Positions 1 through 6,018 of a DNA stretch of 6,336 bases are shown piece after piece. The DNA comes from an uncultured Lachnospiraceae bacterium. Lineage in GTDB: Bacteria; Bacillota; Clostridia; Lachnospirales; Lachnospiraceae. The stretch spans positions 1 through 6,336 of the forward strand of contig CANTGP010000187.1 in NCBI GenBank assembly GCA_947653315.1, read 5' to 3'. The notes beneath the pieces are model-generated. The model was given only the letters and a program-made list of their open reading frames with translations, had not been told where the DNA came from and made no database searches. Position 1 is the stretch's first letter. Each line of letters opens with the position of its first letter. Made by a program: the position numbers and the translations under genes.

Positions 1-1358
1 GCACGGTACTGGCGGACCAGTGGAGGGAGTATTTCTATTGTGATGCGCTGGGAAATGATGTTTTGGCGGTAAAAGGGAAAAAGCGTGTAAGCGGAAAGGG
101 AAGCAACACAAAGGGCGTGGACAATATCATCACCAACGGCTCTGTCGTGGCGGTGAACGAAGGACAGTGCATGATGATCGTGGACCAGGGCCGGGTAGCG
201 GAGTTCTGCGCGGAACCGGGGGAATTTATTTACGATAACTCGTCGGAACCGAGCCTGTTTTACGGGGATTTCGGGGAAAGCGTCGGCATGACGTTTGCCA
301 CGGTGGGCAGACGTTTCACCTTTGGCGGGGATGCGGCAAAGGACCAGCGGGTGTATTTCTTTAATACAAAAGAGATTATGGGAAATAAATACGGAACGGC
401 GAGCCCGGTGCCGTTTAGGGTGGTGGATGCCAACATCGGTTTGGACATGGATATTTCGCTGCGGTGCAATGGGGAATATTCCTATAAAATTACCGACCCG
501 ATGCTGTTTTATGCCAATGTATGCGGGAATTTCCAGGGGGATTATACAAGGGACAACTTGGACAGCCAGTTGAAGACCGAGCTTTTGACGGCGTTGCAGC
601 CTGCTTTCGCAAGGATTTCCGAAATGGGTGTCCGTTACAGTTCCATTCCCAAGCATACGTCGGAACTGGCGGACATACTGAATGAGGAACTGTCGGCGAA
701 GTGGTCGCGGTTACGGGGGATTTCCATCGTATCCTTCGGTGTGAATGCGGTGAAGGCATCTGCGGAAGATGAGGAAATGATTAAGAACCTCCAGCGGACG
801 GCGGTATACCGGAATACGGACATGGCGGCTGCTGCGTTGGTGGACGCACAAGCGGATGCCATGCGGTCTGCGGCTTCCAACCAGGGAGCGGGTCCCGTGA
901 TGGGGTTTGCGGCGATGAATATGGCGAACATGGCGGGCGGAATGAATGCCAACGCCCTGTTCCAAATGGGACAGCAGGGTAAGAACGCCCAGATGGCAGG
1001 AACACAGGGGAATGCCGGGTATGGCGGACAGACGGGGATGCAGGCGGAAACGCTGTCCCAAACGGGGCGGACACCGGATGGAGGTACGCAGGCAGGGTGG
1101 ACCTGCGGCTGCGGGGCGGCAGGTAATATCGGGAAATTCTGTGTGGAATGCGGCGCACCGAAACCGGCGTCAGGGTGGACCTGTGGGTGTGGGGCGGTAA
1201 ATAAAGGAAAGTTCTGCAGCGAGTGCGGAAAGAAGAAACCGGAGGGGGAACCGTTGTACCGTTGCGATAAATGCGGCTGGGAACCGGAAGATCCGAAGAA
1301 CCCGCCCAAATTCTGCCCGGAGTGCGGGGACCCTTTTAACGCGGAGGATATCCGGTAA
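1..1358 (+). CDS. SPFH-domain protein with C-terminal zinc ribbons ('virion core protein'/YdjI-like), 5'-truncated by window edge
   Basis: The reading frame is open from base 3 to the TAA at 1356-1358, giving 451 visible residues. A TTG at 63 could be read as a start, but it has no ribosome binding site. The 20 codons before it encode a stretch (LADQW, EYFYCDAL) that I recall as the conserved N-terminal region of this family, so the gene starts upstream. The N-terminal two thirds is the SPFH (band 7-like) region, with family segments FTFGGD, QRVYFFNTKEI, NPVPFRVV-like and LLTALQPAFA. Then comes a Gly/Ala/Met/Gln-rich linker at about residues 282-365 of the fragment. Three zinc ribbons follow: CxC...CxxC at C368/370/380/383, a near copy at C394/396/405/408, and CxxC...CxxC at C421/424/438/441. 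SPFH proteins usually oligomerise at membranes; the role of this subfamily is not established. It probably shares a transcript with pcrA, 25 bp downstream. Confidence 0.88.
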   Translation, partial: TVLADQWREYFYCDALGNDVLAVKGKKRVSGKGSNTKGVDNIITNGSVVAVNEGQCMMIVDQGRVAEFCAEPGEFIYDNSSEPSLFYGDFGESVGMTFATVGRRFTFGGDAAKDQRVYFFNTKEIMGNKYGTASPVPFRVVDANIGLDMDISLRCNGEYSYKITDPMLFYANVCGNFQGDYTRDNLDSQLKTELLTALQPAFARISEMGVRYSSIPKHTSELADILNEELSAKWSRLRGISIVSFGVNAVKASAEDEEMIKNLQRTAVYRNTDMAAAALVDAQADAMRSAASNQGAGPVMGFAAMNMANMAGGMNANALFQMGQQGKNAQMAGTQGNAGYGGQTGMQAETLSQTGRTPDGGTQAGWTCGCGAAGNIGKFCVECGAPKPASGWTCGCGAVNKGKFCSECGKKKPEGEPLYRCDKCGWEPEDPKNPPKFCPECGDPFNAEDIR

Positions 1359-1383
1359 AGGTTTTGCGGAAGGAAAAGGACAG

Positions 1384-3750
1384 ATGAGCATATACGATAC
1401 ATTAAACGAACAGCAGAAACAAGGGGTTTTCACCACGGACGGTCCGGTTCTGCTGTTAGCGGGGGCGGGAAGCGGCAAGACGAGGGTGCTGACCCACCGG
1501 ATCGCCTATCTGATCAAAGAGATGGGCGTGCAGCCTTACCATATTTTGGCAATTACCTTTACGAACAAGGCGGCAGGGGAGATGCGGGAACGCGTGAATA
1601 CCATTATCGGGCATGGCGCGGAGCAGGTGTGGGTATCTACTTTCCACTCCACCTGTGTACGGATTTTAAGGAGGTATATTGACCGCATCGGTTTCGACAA
1701 TCATTTTACCATTTATGATACGGATGACCAGAAAACGGTGATGAAGGATGTGTGCAAGCGTCTGCAGATTGACACGAAGACTTTAAAAGAACGGACGATT
1801 ATGGGCGCCGTTTCCTCCGCTAAGGACGAGTTGGTTTCGCCGGAGGAGTACCTCAGGCAGGCACAGGGGGATTACCATAAGATGAAAATCGCACAGGCAT
1901 ATGCGGAATACCAGTCTGTGCTGCGCAAAAGCAATGCGCTGGATTTTGACGATTTAATCGTAAAGACGGTGGAATTGTTCAAGCTCTGCCCGGAAGTGCT
2001 TGCCGGATACCAGGACCGGTTCCGGTATATCATGGTGGACGAGTACCAGGATACGAATACGGCGCAGTTTGAACTAATCCGGCTTTTGGCGTCGCAGTAC
2101 AGGAACCTGTGCGTGGTCGGGGACGACGACCAGTCCATTTACAAATTCAGGGGGGCGAACATACGCAATATCCTGGACTTTGAACAAGTATACCCGGAAG
2201 CGGCGGTCATTAAGCTGGAACAGAATTACCGTTCCACGCAGCATGTGCTGGATGCCGCCAATGCGGTCATCCGCAATAACGCGGGCAGGAAGGACAAGGC
2301 GCTTTGGACGCAGAACGGCGAAGGAAGCATGGTGCATTTCCGGCAGTTTGATACGGCATATGACGAAGCGGAATTTGTGGCGGACGACGTGATGCGCAAA
2401 GTAAGGGAGGGCAGGGCATCCTATGGGAATTGTGCGGTGCTTTACCGTACCAACGCACAGGCGCGTATGCTGGAAGAACGGTTTGTGGTGGAGGGAATTC
2501 CCTATGACGTGGTGGGCGGTACGAACTTTTATGCACGCAGGGAAATCAAGGACATGCTTGCCTATCTGAAAACCGTCGATAACGGCAGTGACGATGTGGC
2601 GGTAAAACGCATTATCAACGTTCCGAAAAGGGGAATCGGAGCCACTACCATAGCGAGGGTACAGGAATACGCGGACGGAAGGGGCATCAGTTTCTACGAT
2701 GCCCTCCGGGAGGCGGACCGGATTATGACCATCGGGAAAAGCGCGGTGAAATTGGAGCCTTTTGTCACCATGATCCAGACATTCCGCAGCAAATCGGAAT
2801 ATTACGGACTGGAAGGACTGATTAAGGATATCATTGAAACCACGGGGTATGTGGAGGAATTGGAGCAGTCGGAGGAAGACGACGCGGAAGACCGGATTGC
2901 CAACATCGATGAGCTGATCAGTAAAATTGTGGCTTATGAGGAAAGCCATGAGGAAGGAAGCCTGAGCGAATTTTTGGAAGAAGTGGCTTTGGTGGCGGAT
3001 ATTGACCGCATCGACGACGACGGCAACCGTGTGCTCCTCATGACGCTGCACAGCGCAAAGGGGTTGGAATTTTCCCATGTTTACCTGGCAGGGATGGAGG
3101 ACGGTGTGTTTCCCGGCTATATGGCAATTACTTCGGATAGTGTAGAAGACATGGAAGAAGAACGCCGTCTTGCTTATGTGGGAATCACGCGGGCAAAGGA
3201 GGACCTGACCCTTACCTGTGCCAGACAGCGGATGCTGCGGGGGGAGACACAGTACAATCCCGTGAGCCGGTTCGTAAAGGAAATTCCGGAGGAACTCTTA
3301 GACCGGAAAGTGCCTTCCGTAAAGCGTTGGGATGAGGTGGAATACGGGGAGGATTCCCGCGAAAGGAGTCTGTTTAAAACGAAGCCTTTTGACAGTGGGG
3401 AAGGGAATACCGCAGCCTACCGGCCGGTATTCGGAACTACGCCGGCCGTTTCCGCCAAGCCGAAACCGAAAGCCGTGGCGGTGCCCAAGCGGACGCCGGC
3501 CCAAAACCGCCCGTTCATCAGCGGAGGCGGTGTGGGAGCCTTAAAAGGGGTAAACGGGCTGTCCAAAGGCATACAGGGGACCGGCGAGCCGGATTATACC
3601 GTGGGCGACCGGGTGAAACATGTCAAATACGGGGAAGGAACGGTAACGGGACTGGAAAAAGGACCGAGGGACTATCAGGTAACGGTGGTTTTTGACGGCG
3701 CCGGACAGAAAATTATGTATGCTGCCTTTGCAAAATTGAAAAAATTATAA
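1384..3750 (+). CDS. pcrA: ATP-dependent DNA helicase PcrA (UvrD/Rep family, SF1A)
   Basis: This is a cytoplasmic 3'-5' DNA helicase for nucleotide-excision repair, removal of RecA filaments, plasmid replication and transcription-linked repair (family knowledge). The 788 residues match PcrA in length and motif order: Q motif LNEQQKQ (7-13), Walker A GAGSGKT (27-33), Ia TFTNKAAGEMR (58-68), Walker B DEYQDTN (219-225), III GDDDQSIYKFRGA (246-258), IV QNYRST (280-285), V TLHSAKGLEF (554-563) and VI RRLAYVGITRA (594-604, arginine finger R603). A low-complexity Lys/Pro/Gly linker (about 660-738) leads to a C-terminal Tudor-like domain (about 739-788, starting DYTVGDRVKH), which in PcrA binds RNA polymerase. 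The ATG at 1384 follows an AGGAAAAGGA ribosome binding site at 1371-1380. No catalytic residue is missing. The Tudor domain and the clostridial context favour PcrA over the related Rep or UvrD. Confidence 0.97.
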   Translation: MSIYDTLNEQQKQGVFTTDGPVLLLAGAGSGKTRVLTHRIAYLIKEMGVQPYHILAITFTNKAAGEMRERVNTIIGHGAEQVWVSTFHSTCVRILRRYIDRIGFDNHFTIYDTDDQKTVMKDVCKRLQIDTKTLKERTIMGAVSSAKDELVSPEEYLRQAQGDYHKMKIAQAYAEYQSVLRKSNALDFDDLIVKTVELFKLCPEVLAGYQDRFRYIMVDEYQDTNTAQFELIRLLASQYRNLCVVGDDDQSIYKFRGANIRNILDFEQVYPEAAVIKLEQNYRSTQHVLDAANAVIRNNAGRKDKALWTQNGEGSMVHFRQFDTAYDEAEFVADDVMRKVREGRASYGNCAVLYRTNAQARMLEERFVVEGIPYDVVGGTNFYARREIKDMLAYLKTVDNGSDDVAVKRIINVPKRGIGATTIARVQEYADGRGISFYDALREADRIMTIGKSAVKLEPFVTMIQTFRSKSEYYGLEGLIKDIIETTGYVEELEQSEEDDAEDRIANIDELISKIVAYEESHEEGSLSEFLEEVALVADIDRIDDDGNRVLLMTLHSAKGLEFSHVYLAGMEDGVFPGYMAITSDSVEDMEEERRLAYVGITRAKEDLTLTCARQRMLRGETQYNPVSRFVKEIPEELLDRKVPSVKRWDEVEYGEDSRERSLFKTKPFDSGEGNTAAYRPVFGTTPAVSAKPKPKAVAVPKRTPAQNRPFISGGGVGALKGVNGLSKGIQGTGEPDYTVGDRVKHVKYGEGTVTGLEKGPRDYQVTVVFDGAGQKIMYAAFAKLKKL

Positions 3751-3766
3751 TTTTATCAAAATTTTA

Positions 3767-3806
3767 TAGTAAATTATTGGAATTAGTGTTATATTATATT
3801 TAATAT
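3767..3806 (+). promoter_or_regulatory. Candidate promoter for the small membrane protein gene
   Basis: This AT-rich stretch after the pcrA stop holds two weak sigma-A-like candidates. One is an extended -10, TG at 3787-3788 followed after one base by TATATT (3790-3795, 5 of 6), with a poor -35 (TAGTAA, 3767-3772) at 17 bp. The other is TTGGAA (3777-3782) with TAATAT (3801-3806) at 18 bp. Either would give a leader of about 110 nt before the ATG at 3922. No strong terminator separates pcrA from this gene, so read-through may contribute. Confidence 0.38.
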
Positions 3807-3810
3807 ACGG

Positions 3811-3921
3811 TCGGAGGCACGTAATCGGTTACTGGTTTGTCTGCAGCATGGCAGTAACAGGTATGAAGGCACCGGCAACGGGTAACAATAAACCGAATAA
3901 AGATGGAGAGAGGTATGGATT
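3811..3921 (+). other. Leader region with inverted repeat upstream of the small membrane protein gene
   Basis: The 111 nt before the start codon carry a perfect 7-bp inverted repeat, GTTACTG (3828-3834) and CAGTAAC (3852-3858). A second GTAAC at 3882-3886 could compete for the first arm. A small CCG/CGG stem closed by a GCAA loop is at 3872-3881. A 25-codon open frame starting at ATG 3848 ends at the TGA at 3923-3925 and overlaps the next gene's ATG as ATGA, but it has no convincing ribosome binding site. I do not recognise a known riboswitch or RNA family here. Structure and function are unproven. Confidence 0.35.
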
Positions 3922-4203
3922 ATGAATAAGCTGAACAAACTGGAAGAATATATTGATATGGCAAGGATCAATGAGCTTTTGGGGAAAAAGGAAGAAGAAA
4001 AGAAAAAATGCAACAGCGTACTTTGGATTTTCGCCGTAATCGGCGCAATCGCCGCGGTGGCAGGCATTGCATATGCCGTATACCGTTACCTGAAACCGGA
4101 TTACCTGGAAGATTTTGAGGATGACTTCGATGATGATTTTGACGACGACTTCTTTGAGGATGAAGATGACGACGATGCCTTAGAGGGGGAAAACGGACAG
4201 TAA
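3922..4203 (+). CDS. Small single-pass membrane protein with acidic C-terminal tail, function unknown
   Basis: This gene encodes 93 residues. The ATG at 3922 is supported by a GGAGAGAGG ribosome binding site (3905-3913) with 8-nt spacing. Residues 1-30 form an amphipathic, Lys/Glu-rich N-terminal part. Residues about 33-55 are a strongly hydrophobic Ala/Ile/Val segment, a likely membrane span. Residues 59-90 are almost entirely Asp, Glu and Phe, with Phe at positions 65, 69, 73 and 77, a four-residue period. No signal peptidase site is evident. The basic cluster KKEEEKKK before the span and the acidic tail after it suggest the N terminus is inside and the tail outside (positive-inside rule, inference). 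I recall similar small proteins near pcrA in Lachnospiraceae but know no characterised role. A strong terminator 65 bp after the stop ends the transcript. Function is not assigned. Confidence 0.82.
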   Translation: MNKLNKLEEYIDMARINELLGKKEEEKKKCNSVLWIFAVIGAIAAVAGIAYAVYRYLKPDYLEDFEDDFDDDFDDDFFEDEDDDDALEGENGQ

Positions 4204-4268
4204 AAACCGTACCGGCGTATCCGTGATACCAATGCGGCGGATGCAGGACGATGTCCATGGAAATAAGG

Positions 4269-4299
4269 CGGAATGTACTTGTTTGTACATTCCGTTTTT
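4269..4299 (+). terminator. Rho-independent terminator after the small membrane protein gene
   Basis: There is a perfect 10-bp stem, CGGAATGTAC (4269-4278) and GTACATTCCG (4285-4294), with a 6-nt loop TTGTTT. Five Ts follow directly (4295-4299). It sits 65 bp after the stop of the 93-residue gene and on the same strand, so it should separate that gene from the methyltransferase. No comparable T tract serves the opposite direction. Confidence 0.88.
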
Positions 4300-4306
4300 G
4301 TGCACA

Positions 4307-4434
4307 CGCCCGCATATGGAAGTTTGCTGTTTCACAGCATGCGGGCGGCGCGGCGAGTAGGGAAGATGCCTTCCCTACTCGATCTATGGCGAATCTGCCG
4401 GCAAACCCGGCGGATGCCCGGCGCGTAGGGAGGA
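4307..4434 (+). repeat. GC-rich block of three stacked hairpins with an imperfect direct repeat; possible dispersed palindromic element or structured RNA
   Basis: No gene is supported between 4204 and 4462. After the terminator comes a block with three hairpins. H1 pairs 4307-4315 with 4339-4347 (9 bp) and encloses GCTGT/ACAGC (4326-4330 with 4334-4338) plus a 10-nt one-sided bulge. H2 is a perfect 12-bp stem, 4354-4365 with 4370-4381, loop ATGC. H3 pairs 4393-4401 with 4407-4415 (9 bp, one G-T), loop CAAAC. A 16-nt sequence at 4351-4366 recurs at 4419-4434 with two mismatches. None of the hairpins is followed by a T tract, so they do not look like terminators. Such a block between a terminator and a gene suggests a REP/MITE-like repeat or a regulatory leader for the methyltransferase. 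The sequence alone cannot decide between these. Confidence 0.5.
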
Positions 4435-4442
4435 GAAACAAA

Positions 4443-4465
4443 AAGGAGCTAATGAAGGAGTGATG
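4443..4465 (+). promoter_or_regulatory. Translation start region of the methyltransferase, with two AAGGAG motifs and a TGATG stop/start overlap
   Basis: AAGGAG occurs at 4443-4448 and again at 4455-4460. The second lies only 2 nt before the ATG at 4463, too close for normal use. The first is 14 nt away, rather far. The first is near an ATG at 4452 that opens a three-codon frame (M-K-E) whose TGA (4461-4463) overlaps the ATG at 4463. A GTG at 4460 is also in frame with the methyltransferase but lies inside the second motif. I prefer ATG 4463 on family N-terminal length. Confidence 0.5.
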
Positions 4466-5857
4466 AAAAAAGGAGATGTGGCGGAAGGCACCGTGGAACG
4501 CGTGGATTTCCCCAACAAAGGAATCGTGGTGTGCGAAGGCGGTACCTGTGTGGTAAAAAATGCCATTGCAGGACAGAAGGTATCTTTCCGGGTTCAGAAA
4601 GCGAGGAAAGGGAAAGCCGAGGGGAGACTTTTGGAAGTATTGGAAAAATCCCCTTTGGAGACGGAAAGTCCCTGTCCGCATTTCGGAAGCTGCGGCGGGT
4701 GCGTTTATATGTCCCTGCCTTACGGGGAACAGCTCAAGCTGAAGGAAGGACAGATAAGCAGGCTCTTGGAGCCCGTGCTTTGCAGGCAGGAAACCCCTTA
4801 TGTCCTGGACGGGATAAAAGAGAGTCCCCATCCTTACGGATACCGGAACAAGATGGAATTTTCCTTCGGGGATGAGGTAAAGGACGGACCGCTGGCGCTT
4901 GGGATGCACAAACGGGGCAGTTTTTACGATATCGTGACCGTGGACGGGTGCCGGATTGTGGACGGGGACTTTTGCCGGATTTTGACCTGTGCAAAGGAAC
5001 ATTTTTCGGAACGGGGAATCCGTCATTACCACCGGCTGCGGCATGAAGGCTATTTAAGGCATTTGCTGGTACGTAAGGCGGCAAAAACAGGGGAAATATT
5101 GGTGGCGCTTGTGACATCTGCGCAGGAAGAACATGATTTAACGCCTTTTAAGGAAGCGCTTTTGGGGCTGAAACTGGAAGGGAACGTTGTGGGAATCCTG
5201 CACACGGAGAATGATTCCGTGGCGGATGTGGTGCAGAGTGACAAAACCGAGGTACTCTACGGGCAGGACTATTTTTACGAGGAACTTTTGGGGTTAAAGT
5301 TCCGTATTTCCCAGTTTTCCTTTTTCCAAACAAATACCCATGGGGCGGAAGTGCTTTATTCCATGGTGAGGGACTATATCGGCTCCCTGGCCGGAAACGG
5401 AAAGGGAAAACCGGTGGTTTATGATTTATACAGCGGGACGGGAACCATCGCACAGATGGTGGCGGATACGGCCGGAAAAGTCATCGGCGTGGAAATTGTC
5501 GGCGAGGCGGTGGAAGCGGCGCGGGAAAATGCGCGGATGAACGGGCTGGATAATTGTGAGTTCCTTGCGGGGGATGTGCTGAATGTATTGGACGGCATCC
5601 GGGAACTGCCGGATTTTATTATTTTGGATCCGCCAAGGGACGGGGTTCATCCAAAAGCGCTGCGTAAAATAATCGGTTACGGGGTGGACAGGCTGGTTTA
5701 TATTTCCTGCAAACCCACCAGCCTGGTAAGGGATTTGGAAGTATTTTTAGAAAACGGGTATGAGGCGGCGCGGGTCGGAAGCGTGGACCAGTTCCCGTTT
5801 ACGGGCAACATAGAAACCGTGGTTTTACTGGAAAAAAAAGGATTGGCAAAATTTTAG
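4463..5857 (+). CDS. rlmD: 23S rRNA (uracil-5-)-methyltransferase, RlmD/RlmCD (RumA) family
   Basis: This enzyme makes 5-methyluridine in 23S rRNA using S-adenosylmethionine. In Firmicutes the homologue RlmCD modifies both U747 and U1939 (family knowledge); the target here is inferred. The 464 residues begin with a TRAM-type RNA-binding domain (about 1-60). A [4Fe-4S] cluster motif, C71-x5-C77-x2-C80, follows, with C163 as the probable fourth ligand. The C-terminal Rossmann fold has the SAM motif DLYSGTGTI (from D321), the acidic GVEIVGEAV segment and the LDPPRDG loop (D389-G394). The catalytic nucleophile is C416 in YISCKPTSL and the general base is E451 in NIETVVLL. Nothing essential is missing. 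A terminator lies upstream and no clear promoter is visible in the GC-rich gap, so how it is transcribed is unclear. No terminator is evident after its TAG. Related TrmFO or TrmA enzymes are unlikely because of the TRAM plus Fe-S layout. The exact paralogue (RlmCD or another RumA-like copy) is uncertain. Confidence 0.93.
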   Translation: MKKGDVAEGTVERVDFPNKGIVVCEGGTCVVKNAIAGQKVSFRVQKARKGKAEGRLLEVLEKSPLETESPCPHFGSCGGCVYMSLPYGEQLKLKEGQISRLLEPVLCRQETPYVLDGIKESPHPYGYRNKMEFSFGDEVKDGPLALGMHKRGSFYDIVTVDGCRIVDGDFCRILTCAKEHFSERGIRHYHRLRHEGYLRHLLVRKAAKTGEILVALVTSAQEEHDLTPFKEALLGLKLEGNVVGILHTENDSVADVVQSDKTEVLYGQDYFYEELLGLKFRISQFSFFQTNTHGAEVLYSMVRDYIGSLAGNGKGKPVVYDLYSGTGTIAQMVADTAGKVIGVEIVGEAVEAARENARMNGLDNCEFLAGDVLNVLDGIRELPDFIILDPPRDGVHPKALRKIIGYGVDRLVYISCKPTSLVRDLEVFLENGYEAARVGSVDQFPFTGNIETVVLLEKKGLAKF

Positions 5858-5879
5858 TGTTTCAGATGAAGGAATCAAG

Positions 5880-5908
5880 TAGACAGATGGGCAATAATCC
5901 ATTATAAT
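5880..5908 (+). promoter_or_regulatory. Sigma-A-type promoter for the downstream sensor gene
   Basis: The -35 is TAGACA (5880-5885, 5 of 6 to consensus) and the -10 is a perfect TATAAT (5903-5908), with 17-bp spacing. Transcription should start at about 5914-5916, giving a 5' leader of about 105 nt. It is the best promoter in the window. It does not resemble the SigD-type promoters common for motility genes. Confidence 0.78.
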
Positions 5909-5932
5909 CTACAAGTATAGGATAATAATACA

Positions 5933-5997
5933 ATAAACAGTTTGCCGTTTGGTGCAAAGCAGGGGGAGCTGCCGTGCAGCAGACTGCCATTGTTTAT
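5933..5997 (+). other. Structured 5' leader of the sensor gene, possible three-way junction RNA
   Basis: A closing stem pairs 5933-5941 with 5989-5997 (9 bp, one G-T wobble). Inside it are a short TTGC/GCAA stem (5942-5945 with 5954-5957) and a GCTGC/GCAGC hairpin with loop CGT (5968-5972 with 5976-5980). A GGTGCAAAGC segment lies at 5951-5960. The whole lies between the predicted transcription start (about 5915) and the ATG at 6019. No T tract follows, so if it regulates, translation or RNA stability is more likely than termination. I do not recognise the family. Confidence 0.4.
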
Positions 5998-6018
5998 GAC
6001 GAAGGGTAGGGAACGGAA

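Noticed and set aside
635..1402. A 255-codon open frame on the minus strand
   Set aside because: It lies antisense to the SPFH gene's conserved domains, its protein is Pro/Ser/His-rich with no recognisable motif, and it reflects the codon bias of the + strand gene.
2074..3078. A 334-codon open frame on the minus strand
   Set aside because: It is fully antisense to the pcrA helicase core, with no ribosome binding site or family motif seen.
3741..3765. AT-only palindromes after pcrA (AAAATTATAATTTT and an AATTTT/AAAATT hairpin) as a terminator
   Set aside because: The stems contain no G-C pairs and would be very unstable, so an efficient intrinsic terminator is not supported.
4251..4463. A 70-codon + strand open frame ending at the methyltransferase start
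   Set aside because: It reads straight through the terminator hairpin and all three further hairpins, has no ribosome binding site, and its sequence looks like translated palindromes. The TGATG overlap is noted as a separate observation.
3968..5044. A 358-codon open frame on the minus strand
   Set aside because: It runs antisense through the small membrane protein gene, the terminator, the hairpin block and the methyltransferase. Its composition changes along its length and no domain is recognisable.
5933..5997. Canonical c-di-GMP-I (GEMM-I) riboswitch
   Set aside because: A GCAAAGC segment and the gene context are suggestive, but the GNRA-capped hairpin, the GGGACGCAAAGCC junction and the second conserved hairpin are not present in the expected order.
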